The notes under the pieces are model-generated. The model was not told the origin of the DNA. It ran no database searches and saw only the letters and a list, made by a program, of their open reading frames with translations. Positions 9,476 to 16,506 of a stretch of DNA of 24,044 bases are shown here, one piece after another. The DNA comes from Bacteroidales bacterium UBA3868 (lineage in GTDB: Bacteria > Bacteroidota > Bacteroidia > Bacteroidales > WCHB1-69), in the NCBI GenBank assembly GCA_002392325.1, contig DGGS01000051.1, positions 1-24,044 on the forward strand, in the 5' to 3' direction. Each line of letters begins with the position of its first letter. Positions within the stretch are counted from its first letter, which is position 1. The translations under genes and the position numbers were made by a program.

Positions 9476-10849
9476 TTGAAACGCAAACACGTTAGTTATA
9501 TTTTTATTGCTGTCGCAGTTGCTGCACTGATTATCATCCTGTTTTCACATGATAGGATTCAACCATTGCCTCTAATAGAGAAAATGGAGAAGCGTCAGCA
9601 GAAAGAGCCCGTGGGGCACGGTGACACGATAAAAGCCCTGATTTTCTATCACGCCGCTGATTACTTTGTGTATCAGGGATCTGTTATTGGGTTCCAATAT
9701 GATTTGATTCGTCAACTGGGTGCCGATCTTAATCGGCCGGTGGTTATCGACATTGAAACCGATCCGAAAAAAACTTTTCTGAAATCCTTTAGTGACCAAT
9801 ATGATGTGGTTGGATTTGATTTTGACAAGTCCAATTACCAACCATGGTACATCTGTGAGTCGGAACCGCATTCTTACACTTATCCGGTGCTTATCACCCG
9901 GAAAAAGACCAAGCTGGATACCGACACCCTGCATGTTGTGCATGCTCCGGAAAACTATCTGCATCCTGTCGATTTCTCCATTTTGGGAGATCCCCACAAC
10001 TGGAAACTCCAGAAGGATGAGGGTGTGGAAATGGAGGATCTGTTTGACATGCTGGAGGATAAAAAAGTGGACTATATCGTGTGCAATTATAATGAGGCCA
10101 TCACATTGCTGCCGTTTTACCGGTCGCTGTCCTTAGGCCCGAGGGTGGGGGAGAACTTTCCGCGCACCTGGGTGTTGCACAGTGCCCAAGACACCCTTAA
10201 CAATATTATCAACCAGTGGTTGCGGGAATTTGTTACGACCAAGCAATATAAAAGATTGTGCGAGCGATATTTGTCGCCACAATCCTATATAATCCAACGC
10301 TCTTTTGGCAGCAGACGCGACAATATCTCCTCCTATGACCAGTATATGAAATCCGCCTGTGCGCGTTATAATTTGGACTGGCGGTTCATGTCCTCCATCA
10401 TCTATCAGGAGTCACACTTTGTGACGGGATTGATTGGTATGGGCGGCAGTTTTGGCATCATGCAGATGATGCCTGCCACCGGAGCACGGTACGGTATCTC
10501 CGACACATCTTCTGTGGCGGACCAGATTTGGGCGGGAGCAAGATATATTTCCTATCTGTATAAGATATTCGTCAATAAGGTGGACACTTCAGACATCTAT
10601 TATTTTGTGGCAGGTTCTTACAATTCCGGTCCCGGACATATTTTGGATGCGCAAGAACTGTGCAAGAAATATGGTGGTGATTACCTGCATTGGCCGGATG
10701 TGGCTGAATATCTGATGCTGAAATCACACAAGGATTACTATACGGACCCTGTTGTCAAATGCGGTTATTATCCCGGCAAGCATACCGTGAACTATGTGGC
10801 CGAGGTGATGGATCGTTTTCATGGATATGTCATAACAAAATCAGAATGA
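9476..10849 (+). CDS. MltF-like membrane-anchored lytic transglycosylase
   Basis: The 457-residue protein has the two-domain layout of MltF: a solute-binding-like (SBP_bac_3 type) region at about 52-265 and a C-terminal SLT/lysozyme-like domain at about 285-450. The catalytic Glu is E312 in IIYQESHF, followed by GSFGIMQMMPATG and the AGSYNSGPGH motif near 380. By family it cleaves the MurNAc-GlcNAc bond of peptidoglycan non-hydrolytically, forming 1,6-anhydroMurNAc, in the periplasm. The start is TTG at 9476; it is the only start in frame that keeps the basic-hydrophobic N-terminus (MKRKH, then a membrane stretch at 6-23), and an in-frame stop lies just upstream. No Ala-X-Ala or lipobox follows, so the protein is probably held by an uncleaved anchor. 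Its stop overlaps the purD start, suggesting translational coupling. No convincing -7 element precedes it. Confidence 0.9.
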   Translation: MKRKHVSYIFIAVAVAALIIILFSHDRIQPLPLIEKMEKRQQKEPVGHGDTIKALIFYHAADYFVYQGSVIGFQYDLIRQLGADLNRPVVIDIETDPKKTFLKSFSDQYDVVGFDFDKSNYQPWYICESEPHSYTYPVLITRKKTKLDTDTLHVVHAPENYLHPVDFSILGDPHNWKLQKDEGVEMEDLFDMLEDKKVDYIVCNYNEAITLLPFYRSLSLGPRVGENFPRTWVLHSAQDTLNNIINQWLREFVTTKQYKRLCERYLSPQSYIIQRSFGSRRDNISSYDQYMKSACARYNLDWRFMSSIIYQESHFVTGLIGMGGSFGIMQMMPATGARYGISDTSSVADQIWAGARYISYLYKIFVNKVDTSDIYYFVAGSYNSGPGHILDAQELCKKYGGDYLHWPDVAEYLMLKSHKDYYTDPVVKCGYYPGKHTVNYVAEVMDRFHGYVITKSE

Positions 10850-12111
10850 TGAAAGTATTGATTATCGGTCGTGGCGGCCGCGAACACGCCATTGCTTGGA
10901 AAACTGCCCAATCTGCGCTCAAACCTCAACTCTACATTGCCCCTGGCAATGCCGGAATGCTAACGATTACGGAGAAAACCGGTGCTCCGGTGCACCTGGT
11001 CCCCATTGACGAAAACGATACTGCGGCTCTTTGCACCTTCGCCAAGGAACAGGGCATCGATCTTACCATCGTTGGTCCTGAAGCGGCCTTGATGAATGGG
11101 ATCGCCGACGAGTTCCATAAGGCAGGACTTCCCATCTTCGCCCCCACACAAGCCGCCGCGCGCATTGAGGGCAGCAAACAGTTTGCCAAAGAACTGATGG
11201 ACAAATACAACATCCCTACTGCCGCTTATCGCACTTTTGAGGATTATCAGGAGGCGAAACGCTATTTGGATGCCAAAGGAGCCCCTATTGTGATCAAATA
11301 CGACGGATTGGCCGCCGGGAAAGGTGTGGTGGTGGCCATGACTGTCGAAGAAGCGGATGCCGCGCTTAAAGATATGCTGGAGGACAATCATTTTGGAAAA
11401 GGCCGGGTGGTGATGGAGGACTTTCTGCAAGGCCCTGAATTTTCCCTGCTGACACTGGTGAACGGTGAACAAGTGGTGCCCTTGGTGATAGCGCAGGACC
11501 ACAAACGCGCCTACGATGGCGATAAAGGCCCCAATACGGGCGGCATGGGCGCCTATTCTCCGGTGCCCGTAATTCCCAAAGAACAAGTGACTTGGGCGGT
11601 GGAACATATTATGAAATCCACCGCGAAAGCGTTGTGCTCCGAAGGATGCCCCTTCTGCGGCGTGCTCTACGGCGGCCTGATGCTGACCCAAGACGGCCCC
11701 AAAGTGATTGAGTTCAACGCCCGTTTCGGCGACCCGGAAACAGAAGTTGTGCTCCCCAAAATGAAAAGCGACTTCCTGCAAACCGTACTCGACCTGCTGC
11801 AACATAAAGAGGTGAACCCCGAATTTTATGACGACGCTTTCTTGGGTGTCGTGCTCGCGGCCAAGGGCTATCCCGGAAAATATGCGAAAAGTCTTCCCAT
11901 CCGGAATCTCGATCAGGTGAAACAGAATGTGTTCCACATGGGTACAGCTAAAAATGACGGTCAATGGGTGTCGAACGGCGGCCGCGTGCTGTTCGTTGTG
12001 GGGCAGGGAAAAGATATCCAATCTGCCCAAAAAGACGCCTATGAGGGCGTGAAAACCATCGACGCTCCCGATCTTTTCTATCGGGAAGACATCGGTTGGC
12101 AAGCACTTTAA
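10849..12111 (+). CDS. purD: Phosphoribosylamine--glycine ligase (GAR synthetase)
   Basis: The product has 420 residues (E. coli PurD has 429). It begins MKVLIIGRGGREHA, the family N-terminal nucleotide-fold motif with Arg in a variable position. ATP-grasp features follow: the GPEAALMNGIADEF stretch, the lysine-rich PIVIKYDGLAAGKGV loop, GPNTGGMGAYSPVP, and the metal/ATP signature FNARFGDPETEVVLP at about residues 288-302. PurD catalyses the second step of de novo purine synthesis: phosphoribosylamine + glycine + ATP to GAR + ADP + phosphate, in the cytoplasm. The start is ATG 10849; ATG 10846, one codon earlier, is also possible. Either overlaps the transglycosylase stop codon (ATGATG/TGA), so the gene is likely read from the same message. 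A longer open frame extends upstream to 10759 but only overlaps the previous gene. No other pur gene is nearby. Confidence 0.97.
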   Translation: MKVLIIGRGGREHAIAWKTAQSALKPQLYIAPGNAGMLTITEKTGAPVHLVPIDENDTAALCTFAKEQGIDLTIVGPEAALMNGIADEFHKAGLPIFAPTQAAARIEGSKQFAKELMDKYNIPTAAYRTFEDYQEAKRYLDAKGAPIVIKYDGLAAGKGVVVAMTVEEADAALKDMLEDNHFGKGRVVMEDFLQGPEFSLLTLVNGEQVVPLVIAQDHKRAYDGDKGPNTGGMGAYSPVPVIPKEQVTWAVEHIMKSTAKALCSEGCPFCGVLYGGLMLTQDGPKVIEFNARFGDPETEVVLPKMKSDFLQTVLDLLQHKEVNPEFYDDAFLGVVLAAKGYPGKYAKSLPIRNLDQVKQNVFHMGTAKNDGQWVSNGGRVLFVVGQGKDIQSAQKDAYEGVKTIDAPDLFYREDIGWQAL

Positions 12112-12127
12112 TTTTTTTGTATCTTTG
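12096..12127 (+). promoter_or_regulatory. Bacteroidota promoter of the TonB-dependent receptor gene
   Basis: A TTG (-33-like) at 12096-12098 and a consensus TATCTTTG -7 element at 12120-12127 are separated by 21 bases, which fits the Bacteroidota pattern. The -33 part lies inside the last codons of purD. The receptor ATG is 20 bases after the -7 element. Confidence 0.65.
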
Positions 12128-12147
12128 CGCCTTAATTTTTTAGGCGA

Positions 12148-14430
12148 ATGAAGAAATTCTTACTCCTCTTGGGTTTTATTTGCGGATTGCTGTCGCTTTC
12201 CGCCCAGAATACGATGTTGAAAGGTTTCACTTACGATGACTCAAACGGTGAAACCTTGCCTTATTGTACTGTGCAGTTGATGGGAACCTCTCTCGGTGCG
12301 CTCTCTGACGCCAAAGGCGCCTTTGTCATCAATAAGATTCCGAAAGGGAAATATGCCGTAAAAGTCTCCTTCTTGGGATACAACGACATTATTGACTCTA
12401 TCGTCGTGGACAAGGATGCCGTAATCACAAAACGCTATTCTTTAGTGCCGGTTTCCACCACATTGGATGCGGTGCAGATTCAGGGCGAAGGGCAGCGCAA
12501 GGAGCAGGAAACGAGAACTTCCGTGATAAGCGTAACGCCCAAGGATATGAGCAAAATGCCCTCCATCGGCGGACAACCCGACTTTGCCCAGTACCTCCAA
12601 GTGCTTCCTGGCGTGATTTCTACGGGTGACCAAGGCGGCCAGCTCTATGTGCGCGGCGGTACACCCGTGCAGAATATGCTGTTACTGGACGGCGTGCTGC
12701 TGTATAACCCGTTCCACTCCGTGGGCATCTTTTCCGTGTTCGACATGGATATTATGAGCAGTGCCGATGTCTATACCGGCGGCTTTGGCGCGGAATTCGG
12801 TGGCAGGGTCTCGTCCGTGATGGATATCAAAACCCGTGACGGCAACAAAAAGCGTATTTCCGGAAAGGTTGATGTCAGCAATATCCAAACCCAACTGCTG
12901 CTGGAAGGCCCGCTGGTCAAACTGAAGGACGACCGTAAAACGGCTCTGAGTTTCATTCTGTCCGGCAAAGGATCCTATCTTGAACCGGCCTCCAAGTTGT
13001 TTTACCCCTATGTGGGGAAAGAAGGCCTGCCCTACAGTTTTTGGGACCTTTATGGCAAACTCACCCTCTCCACACGCAACGGCACCAAATGGAATGTGTT
13101 TGGCTTTGATTTCAACGACATGGTGAATTACAGTTCTATTGCCACATACAAATGGAACAACTGGGGACTCGGTACCAACTTCCTGATTGTGCCGGGTGAT
13201 GTGCCCATCACCATTGAGGGCGCTTTGGCATATTCCAAATATATTTGCACATTAGACGAGAAAGAGTTGTTTAAACCCAAAACCAGCACGATGGATGGCT
13301 TCACATTCAATCTTGCCTTCAATTATTATCTTGGAAAAAGCGTGTTGAATGTGGGCGTGGAAACGGTGGGCTTTAATACGGCTTATTCCTATTACACGAA
13401 TTTCGGTTCGCCCGTGGATATTGAAGACCATACCACGGATATCTCCTTCTTTGCGAAGTTCAAGTACAATTTCCGTAATAAATTGTTGTTGGAACCCAGT
13501 TTCCGCCTGCAGTATTATTATGCCGTGGGCGAGGCCTCCCCGGAACCCCGTTTGGCACTGAAATATAATATCCTCCGTAATCTGCGATTCAAATTGGCAG
13601 GCGGACTCTATTCCCAAAACCTGATTGCGGTGACTTCTGACCAGGATGTGGTGAGTCTTTTTAATGGATTCATGTCCTCTCCGGTAAGCAGCGGCCTGCT
13701 TCCTGCTACCATGATTAACGGTACGGATACCATTAAGGGGAGACTGCAGAAAGCGCAACATATCATTGCGGGATTGGAGTACGACCCCATCAGTCAGATC
13801 AGCATCAATGTGGAGGGCTATTTCAAGAATTTCTCACAGCTGATTTCCGCCAACCGTTACAAGATGTTCGATACCGATAATGAGTTTATCTGGGAAAAAG
13901 GACGCGCTTATGGTGGGGATATTACGGTGAAATATGACGACAAGGGTTTCTATGTCTGGTTAGTGTACTCTCTTGGTTGGGTGAAGCGTACGGATGGTGT
14001 GGTGTCTTATAACCCGCACTTTGACAGAAGACACAATGTCAACTTGTTGGTGTCTTATTCCTTCGGCAAACGCCGCTCTTGGCAGGTGGACGCCCGCTGG
14101 AATTTCGGTACAGGATTCCCGTTCACCCAAACACAGGCCTATTATCCGCACTATGTGCCGACTACCATCAACGATGACTATGTATCCAATAACGAAGACA
14201 TCTATTTCCTGTTGGCCGGTCTTAACCAGGCCCGGTTGCCCCATTACCACAGATTGGATATCGGCGCCAAAAAGAAATTCCATTTGGGCGAGCGCAATTC
14301 TCTTGAGTTGAGCATCTCCTTCTCCAATATTTATAACTATAGAAATGTGTTCTATGTGAACAGAATTTCCAATGAGGTCATTTATCAGCTCCCATTCCTC
14401 TACTATTTTGGTTTAACTTGGAGATTCTGA
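12148..14430 (+). CDS. TonB-dependent outer-membrane receptor with N-terminal carboxypeptidase-regulatory-like domain
   Basis: The 760-residue protein starts with a signal peptide (residues 1-19, MKKFLLLLGF... ending SLSA before Gln20). Residues 22-105 form a CarboxypepD_reg-like beta-sandwich (GETLPYCTVQLMGT, GKYAVKVSFLGY). A plug domain follows at about 120-230, with QYLQVLPGV, YVRGGTP, MLLLDGVLLYN and the AEFGGRVSSVMD motif. The rest is a beta-barrel ending in the aromatic terminal Phe (FGLTWRF) expected for BAM recognition. At this length it is smaller than SusC proteins, and no SusD partner follows, so it is not a typical glycan-uptake pair. By family it should take up a ligand with energy from TonB-ExbBD. 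The ligand cannot be read from the sequence and no substrate-specific neighbour helps. It has its own promoter. Confidence 0.93.
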   Translation: MKKFLLLLGFICGLLSLSAQNTMLKGFTYDDSNGETLPYCTVQLMGTSLGALSDAKGAFVINKIPKGKYAVKVSFLGYNDIIDSIVVDKDAVITKRYSLVPVSTTLDAVQIQGEGQRKEQETRTSVISVTPKDMSKMPSIGGQPDFAQYLQVLPGVISTGDQGGQLYVRGGTPVQNMLLLDGVLLYNPFHSVGIFSVFDMDIMSSADVYTGGFGAEFGGRVSSVMDIKTRDGNKKRISGKVDVSNIQTQLLLEGPLVKLKDDRKTALSFILSGKGSYLEPASKLFYPYVGKEGLPYSFWDLYGKLTLSTRNGTKWNVFGFDFNDMVNYSSIATYKWNNWGLGTNFLIVPGDVPITIEGALAYSKYICTLDEKELFKPKTSTMDGFTFNLAFNYYLGKSVLNVGVETVGFNTAYSYYTNFGSPVDIEDHTTDISFFAKFKYNFRNKLLLEPSFRLQYYYAVGEASPEPRLALKYNILRNLRFKLAGGLYSQNLIAVTSDQDVVSLFNGFMSSPVSSGLLPATMINGTDTIKGRLQKAQHIIAGLEYDPISQISINVEGYFKNFSQLISANRYKMFDTDNEFIWEKGRAYGGDITVKYDDKGFYVWLVYSLGWVKRTDGVVSYNPHFDRRHNVNLLVSYSFGKRRSWQVDARWNFGTGFPFTQTQAYYPHYVPTTINDDYVSNNEDIYFLLAGLNQARLPHYHRLDIGAKKKFHLGERNSLELSISFSNIYNYRNVFYVNRISNEVIYQLPFLYYFGLTWRF

Positions 14431-14462
14431 TGAATGGTTAAAGAGGTAAAATGGGTACATGG

Positions 14463-14506
14463 GGTGAAGTTGGTGAAATGTAAAAGGTGAAGGGTAAAGG
14501 GTGAAA
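14463..14506 (+). repeat. Degenerate 7-bp tandem array, unit GGTGAAR
   Basis: Consecutive heptamers run from 14472 to 14506: GGTGAAA, TGTAAAA, GGTGAAG, GGTAAAG, GGTGAAA. A further GGTGAAG at 14463-14469 is offset by two bases. The array is purine-rich on the plus strand and lies in the 267-base gap between the receptor gene and the tRNA. No function is evident. Confidence 0.7.
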
Positions 14507-14670
14507 TAGGCGAATTTGGTGGATCAAATGGAAAATGCTTCGCTTTTTTGCCTGTTTGAGAATAAAACAAAGATGATAAAAATCGACACTTTGTTGTAAT
14601 ATATTTGTAATCAACAATATATAAAACAAAAAAAATATTCGCAAAAATATCATATAATTGAAAAAAAGTG

Positions 14671-14678
14671 TATTTTTG
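14671..14678 (+). promoter_or_regulatory. -7 promoter element of tRNA-Asp
   Basis: TATTTTTG matches TAnnTTTG and lies 19 bases before the tRNA. It is the right arm of a 9-bp inverted repeat; the left arm GCAAAAATA is at 14641-14649. No good -33 element is visible at the usual spacing. Confidence 0.55.
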
Positions 14679-14697
14679 CGGCGTTGAAAAAACAAAC

Positions 14698-14775
14698 GGA
14701 TCGGTAGTTCAGTTTGGTTAGAATACATGCCTGTCACGCATGGGGTCGCGAGTTCGAGTCTCGTCCGGTCCGCCA
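14698..14775 (+). tRNA. tRNA-Asp (anticodon GTC)
   Basis: All arms fold. The acceptor stem GGATCGG pairs with CCGGTCC (14765-14771, one T-G pair). The D stem GTTC/GAAT closes with a G-T pair. The anticodon stem CATGC/GCATG (14726-14730 and 14738-14742) holds the loop CTGTCAC with GTC at 14733-14735. The T stem GCGAG/CTCGT encloses TTCGAGT. The discriminator base is G, and CCA is encoded at 14773-14775. It decodes GAC and GAU. Confidence 0.97.
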
Positions 14776-14779
14776 AATG

Positions 14780-14808
14780 AAAAAAGAGCATCATTGATGC
14801 TCTTTTTT
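14780..14808. terminator. Bidirectional intrinsic terminator between tRNA-Asp and the M20 gene
   Basis: GAGCATCA (14786-14793) pairs with TGATGCTC (14795-14802), flanked by six A on the left and six T on the right. It therefore reads as a hairpin plus T-run on both strands. It ends five bases after the tRNA on one side and one base before the stop codon of the minus-strand gene on the other. Confidence 0.88.
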
Positions 14809-14809
14809 G

Positions 14810-15934
14810 TTATTCCCCCCTTTCCAATAATGTTTTGAAAAGCTTCACCCCCACAGGCACCAGTTCATCCGGAAAATCAAACAACTGATGATGCAAGGGC
14901 GGTTGGTCTTCTCCTGAGCCTAAACCGAAGAGTGCACCATCGTAATGCTGTGTCAACAGGCCGAAGTCCTCGCCCCATGAGAAGGGAACCTCTTTTTCCA
15001 TGTATTCCAACTGGCACGTTTCGGCGGCGGTTTTGATGCTGTTGACAGCGTCTTTGTGGTTGTTTGAGGCGGCAAAATACTCTTTCCATGCGATGTCGCT
15101 GCTCAGTCCTTCGGCGGTCCGCGTCTCCTCCTCCGCAATGCGCTCCACTTCGGCGCGGGTTTGTTGCAGCAGCTCGTCGTCCTTGGCACGAATCGTGAAC
15201 CGCAGCACGCCATGCCCGGCGGCCACGCCGTAGGCCGGCTCGCCAATGCGGAACTCCACTAGCGTGAGCAGGCGGAAATCATCCTGCCCCATATCGTAGC
15301 GGTTCATGGCCAACAACCGGTCGGCGATGGCCTTGGCGGCAGGGTAGGGACTAACCGCCTTTAACGGCTCTGCCGCATGCGCGGTGCGCCCGTGCAGCTC
15401 GATGTCGCAACTGATAACCGAGCAGGTGAAACTGCCTTCTTTGCAAACCACGGCGCCCAACGGCGCGCCCGGAATGTTGTGCAGCGCATAGACCTTGCTC
15501 GGACGGTATTTTTCAAGAATGCCCGTCTCCAGCAGTTTTCCGGCACCCTCGCCCGTTTCCTCCGCCGCCTGAAAGAAGAGCAAAACGCGCCCTTTTGGCA
15601 GCGGATGGAGGTGCAACTGCTCGGCCAACCCCAACAAAATGGTGGTATGCCCGTCGTGCCCGCACTTGTGCGATACGCCCGGCGTGCGCGAGGCGTACGG
15701 CAGGTCCAAAGTCTCCGGCACGCGCACCGCGTCAAAGTCGCCCCGAATCAGGATGGTGCTGCCGCCAGGACCAAAGTCATAGACCGCCAACAAATTCAGC
15801 GAGTTCTGGAAAACATGGATATGTGTGGGTTCAAACCCGCTAAGTGTGTTTATAATAAACTGTTGCGTGAAGACCTCCGCTCCGGAGGGCTCCGCCAATT
15901 CATGCAATCTGTGCCGGATATCAGGATAATTCAT
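14810..15934 (-). CDS. M20D-family metallo-amidohydrolase (amidohydrolase/aminoacylase-like)
   Basis: The product has 374 residues, usual for the M20D family of IAA-amino-acid/hippurate hydrolase-like enzymes. Metal-binding motifs are in place: GDFDA at 65-69, HKCGHDGH at 89-96 with the Cys ligand typical of M20D, FQAAEETGEGA at 121-131 with the Glu pair E125/E126, HN at 152-153, and a C-terminal HH at 348-349. A dimerisation domain falls between the two halves of the catalytic domain at about 170-285. No signal peptide is seen, so it should be cytoplasmic. By family it removes an acyl group from an N-acylated amino acid or related amide; the true substrate is unknown. It follows rlmH on the same strand after an 87-base heptamer array with no recognisable promoter, and ends at the shared terminator. 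It is probably the last gene of the suf-rlmH transcript. Confidence 0.88.
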   Translation of the reverse strand: MNYPDIRHRLHELAEPSGAEVFTQQFIINTLSGFEPTHIHVFQNSLNLLAVYDFGPGGSTILIRGDFDAVRVPETLDLPYASRTPGVSHKCGHDGHTTILLGLAEQLHLHPLPKGRVLLFFQAAEETGEGAGKLLETGILEKYRPSKVYALHNIPGAPLGAVVCKEGSFTCSVISCDIELHGRTAHAAEPLKAVSPYPAAKAIADRLLAMNRYDMGQDDFRLLTLVEFRIGEPAYGVAAGHGVLRFTIRAKDDELLQQTRAEVERIAEEETRTAEGLSSDIAWKEYFAASNNHKDAVNSIKTAAETCQLEYMEKEVPFSWGEDFGLLTQHYDGALFGLGSGEDQPPLHHQLFDFPDELVPVGVKLFKTLLERGE

Positions 15935-16021
15935 ATTCTAATTCTTAATCAATTATCGTTTAGCTATTATTGATTATCGATACCTACTATCTATAATCGC
16001 TAATCTATAATCTATAATCAT
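15935..16021 (-). repeat. Degenerate 7-bp tandem array, unit GATTATA, filling the rlmH-M20 gap
   Basis: Read on the minus strand just after the rlmH stop, the sequence divides into heptamers: GATTATA, GATTATA, GATTAGC, GATTATA, GATAGTA, then a 6-mer GGTATC, then GATAATC, AATAATA, GCTAAAC, GATAATT, GATTAAG. The array runs up to the M20 start codon. The first four units are nearly identical and the rest progressively degenerate. No TAnnTTTG element is inside it. Confidence 0.75.
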
Positions 16022-16492
16022 TCAATGGTGATATGGCTCATTATGCAAAATCGTGAACGCCCGATACAATTGCTCGGCAAAGATCAGTCGAGTCATGATG
16101 TGCGGAAAGGTGAGCTGCGACAACGCCATCTGGGCATTGCCGCGCGCATAAACCGCATCCGAGAAACCGTAGGCGCCACCGATGATGAACACCACCGACT
16201 TGGCTCCACTATTGGCTTGCTGCTGAATGAATTGCGCAAATTTTTTGGAGGTGAATTCTTTGCCGCGCTCATCCAACAAAACCACATAATCGCCCGTTTC
16301 TATTTTTTTCAGGATGAGTTCCCCTTCTTTCTTTTTCTGTTCCTCTTGTGAAAGCGACTTGGTGTTTTTCAAATACGGAATGGCCACGGGCTCATATACC
16401 GTGTAAAATTTGATTTTCTGCGTATATTGCTGAATGGCGGTATCAAAGACATCACCGTCCGTTTTCCCGATCCAAATCAGCTTTATTTTCAT
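16022..16492 (-). CDS. rlmH: 23S rRNA (pseudouridine1915-N3)-methyltransferase RlmH
   Basis: The 156-residue length is almost exactly that of E. coli RlmH (155). The N-terminus MKIKLIWIGKT, the internal LLDERGKEFTS (72-82), the SAM-binding knot segment FIIGGAYGF (102-110) and the C-terminal LHNEPYHH are all family signatures of this small SPOUT methyltransferase. It methylates pseudouridine 1915 of helix 69 in 23S rRNA on assembled 70S ribosomes, using S-adenosylmethionine. It lies 14 bases downstream of the sufD stop on the same strand, so it is very likely in the sufCD transcript. I see no separate promoter. Confidence 0.97.
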   Translation of the reverse strand: MKIKLIWIGKTDGDVFDTAIQQYTQKIKFYTVYEPVAIPYLKNTKSLSQEEQKKKEGELILKKIETGDYVVLLDERGKEFTSKKFAQFIQQQANSGAKSVVFIIGGAYGFSDAVYARGNAQMALSQLTFPHIMTRLIFAEQLYRAFTILHNEPYHH

Positions 16493-16506
16493 TGTAAAAT
16501 GCTGGT

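Noticed and set aside
10960..12102. Minus-strand open frame of 380 codons opposite purD
   Set aside because: It mirrors almost the entire purD gene, is rich in His, Phe and Gly with no motif, and has no promoter; purD is clear on the other strand.
14591..14617. TTGTTG...CAACAA inverted repeat and a TATATTTG at 14600-14607 in the receptor-tRNA gap
   Set aside because: Only six base pairs with a 15-base loop in very AT-rich DNA, and no -33 box or downstream gene in position; chance is a sufficient explanation.
14438..14794. Minus-strand open frame of 118 codons across tRNA-Asp
   Set aside because: Its apparently familiar N-terminal residues come from translating the tRNA gene backwards, a common annotation artefact; the tRNA fold is complete.
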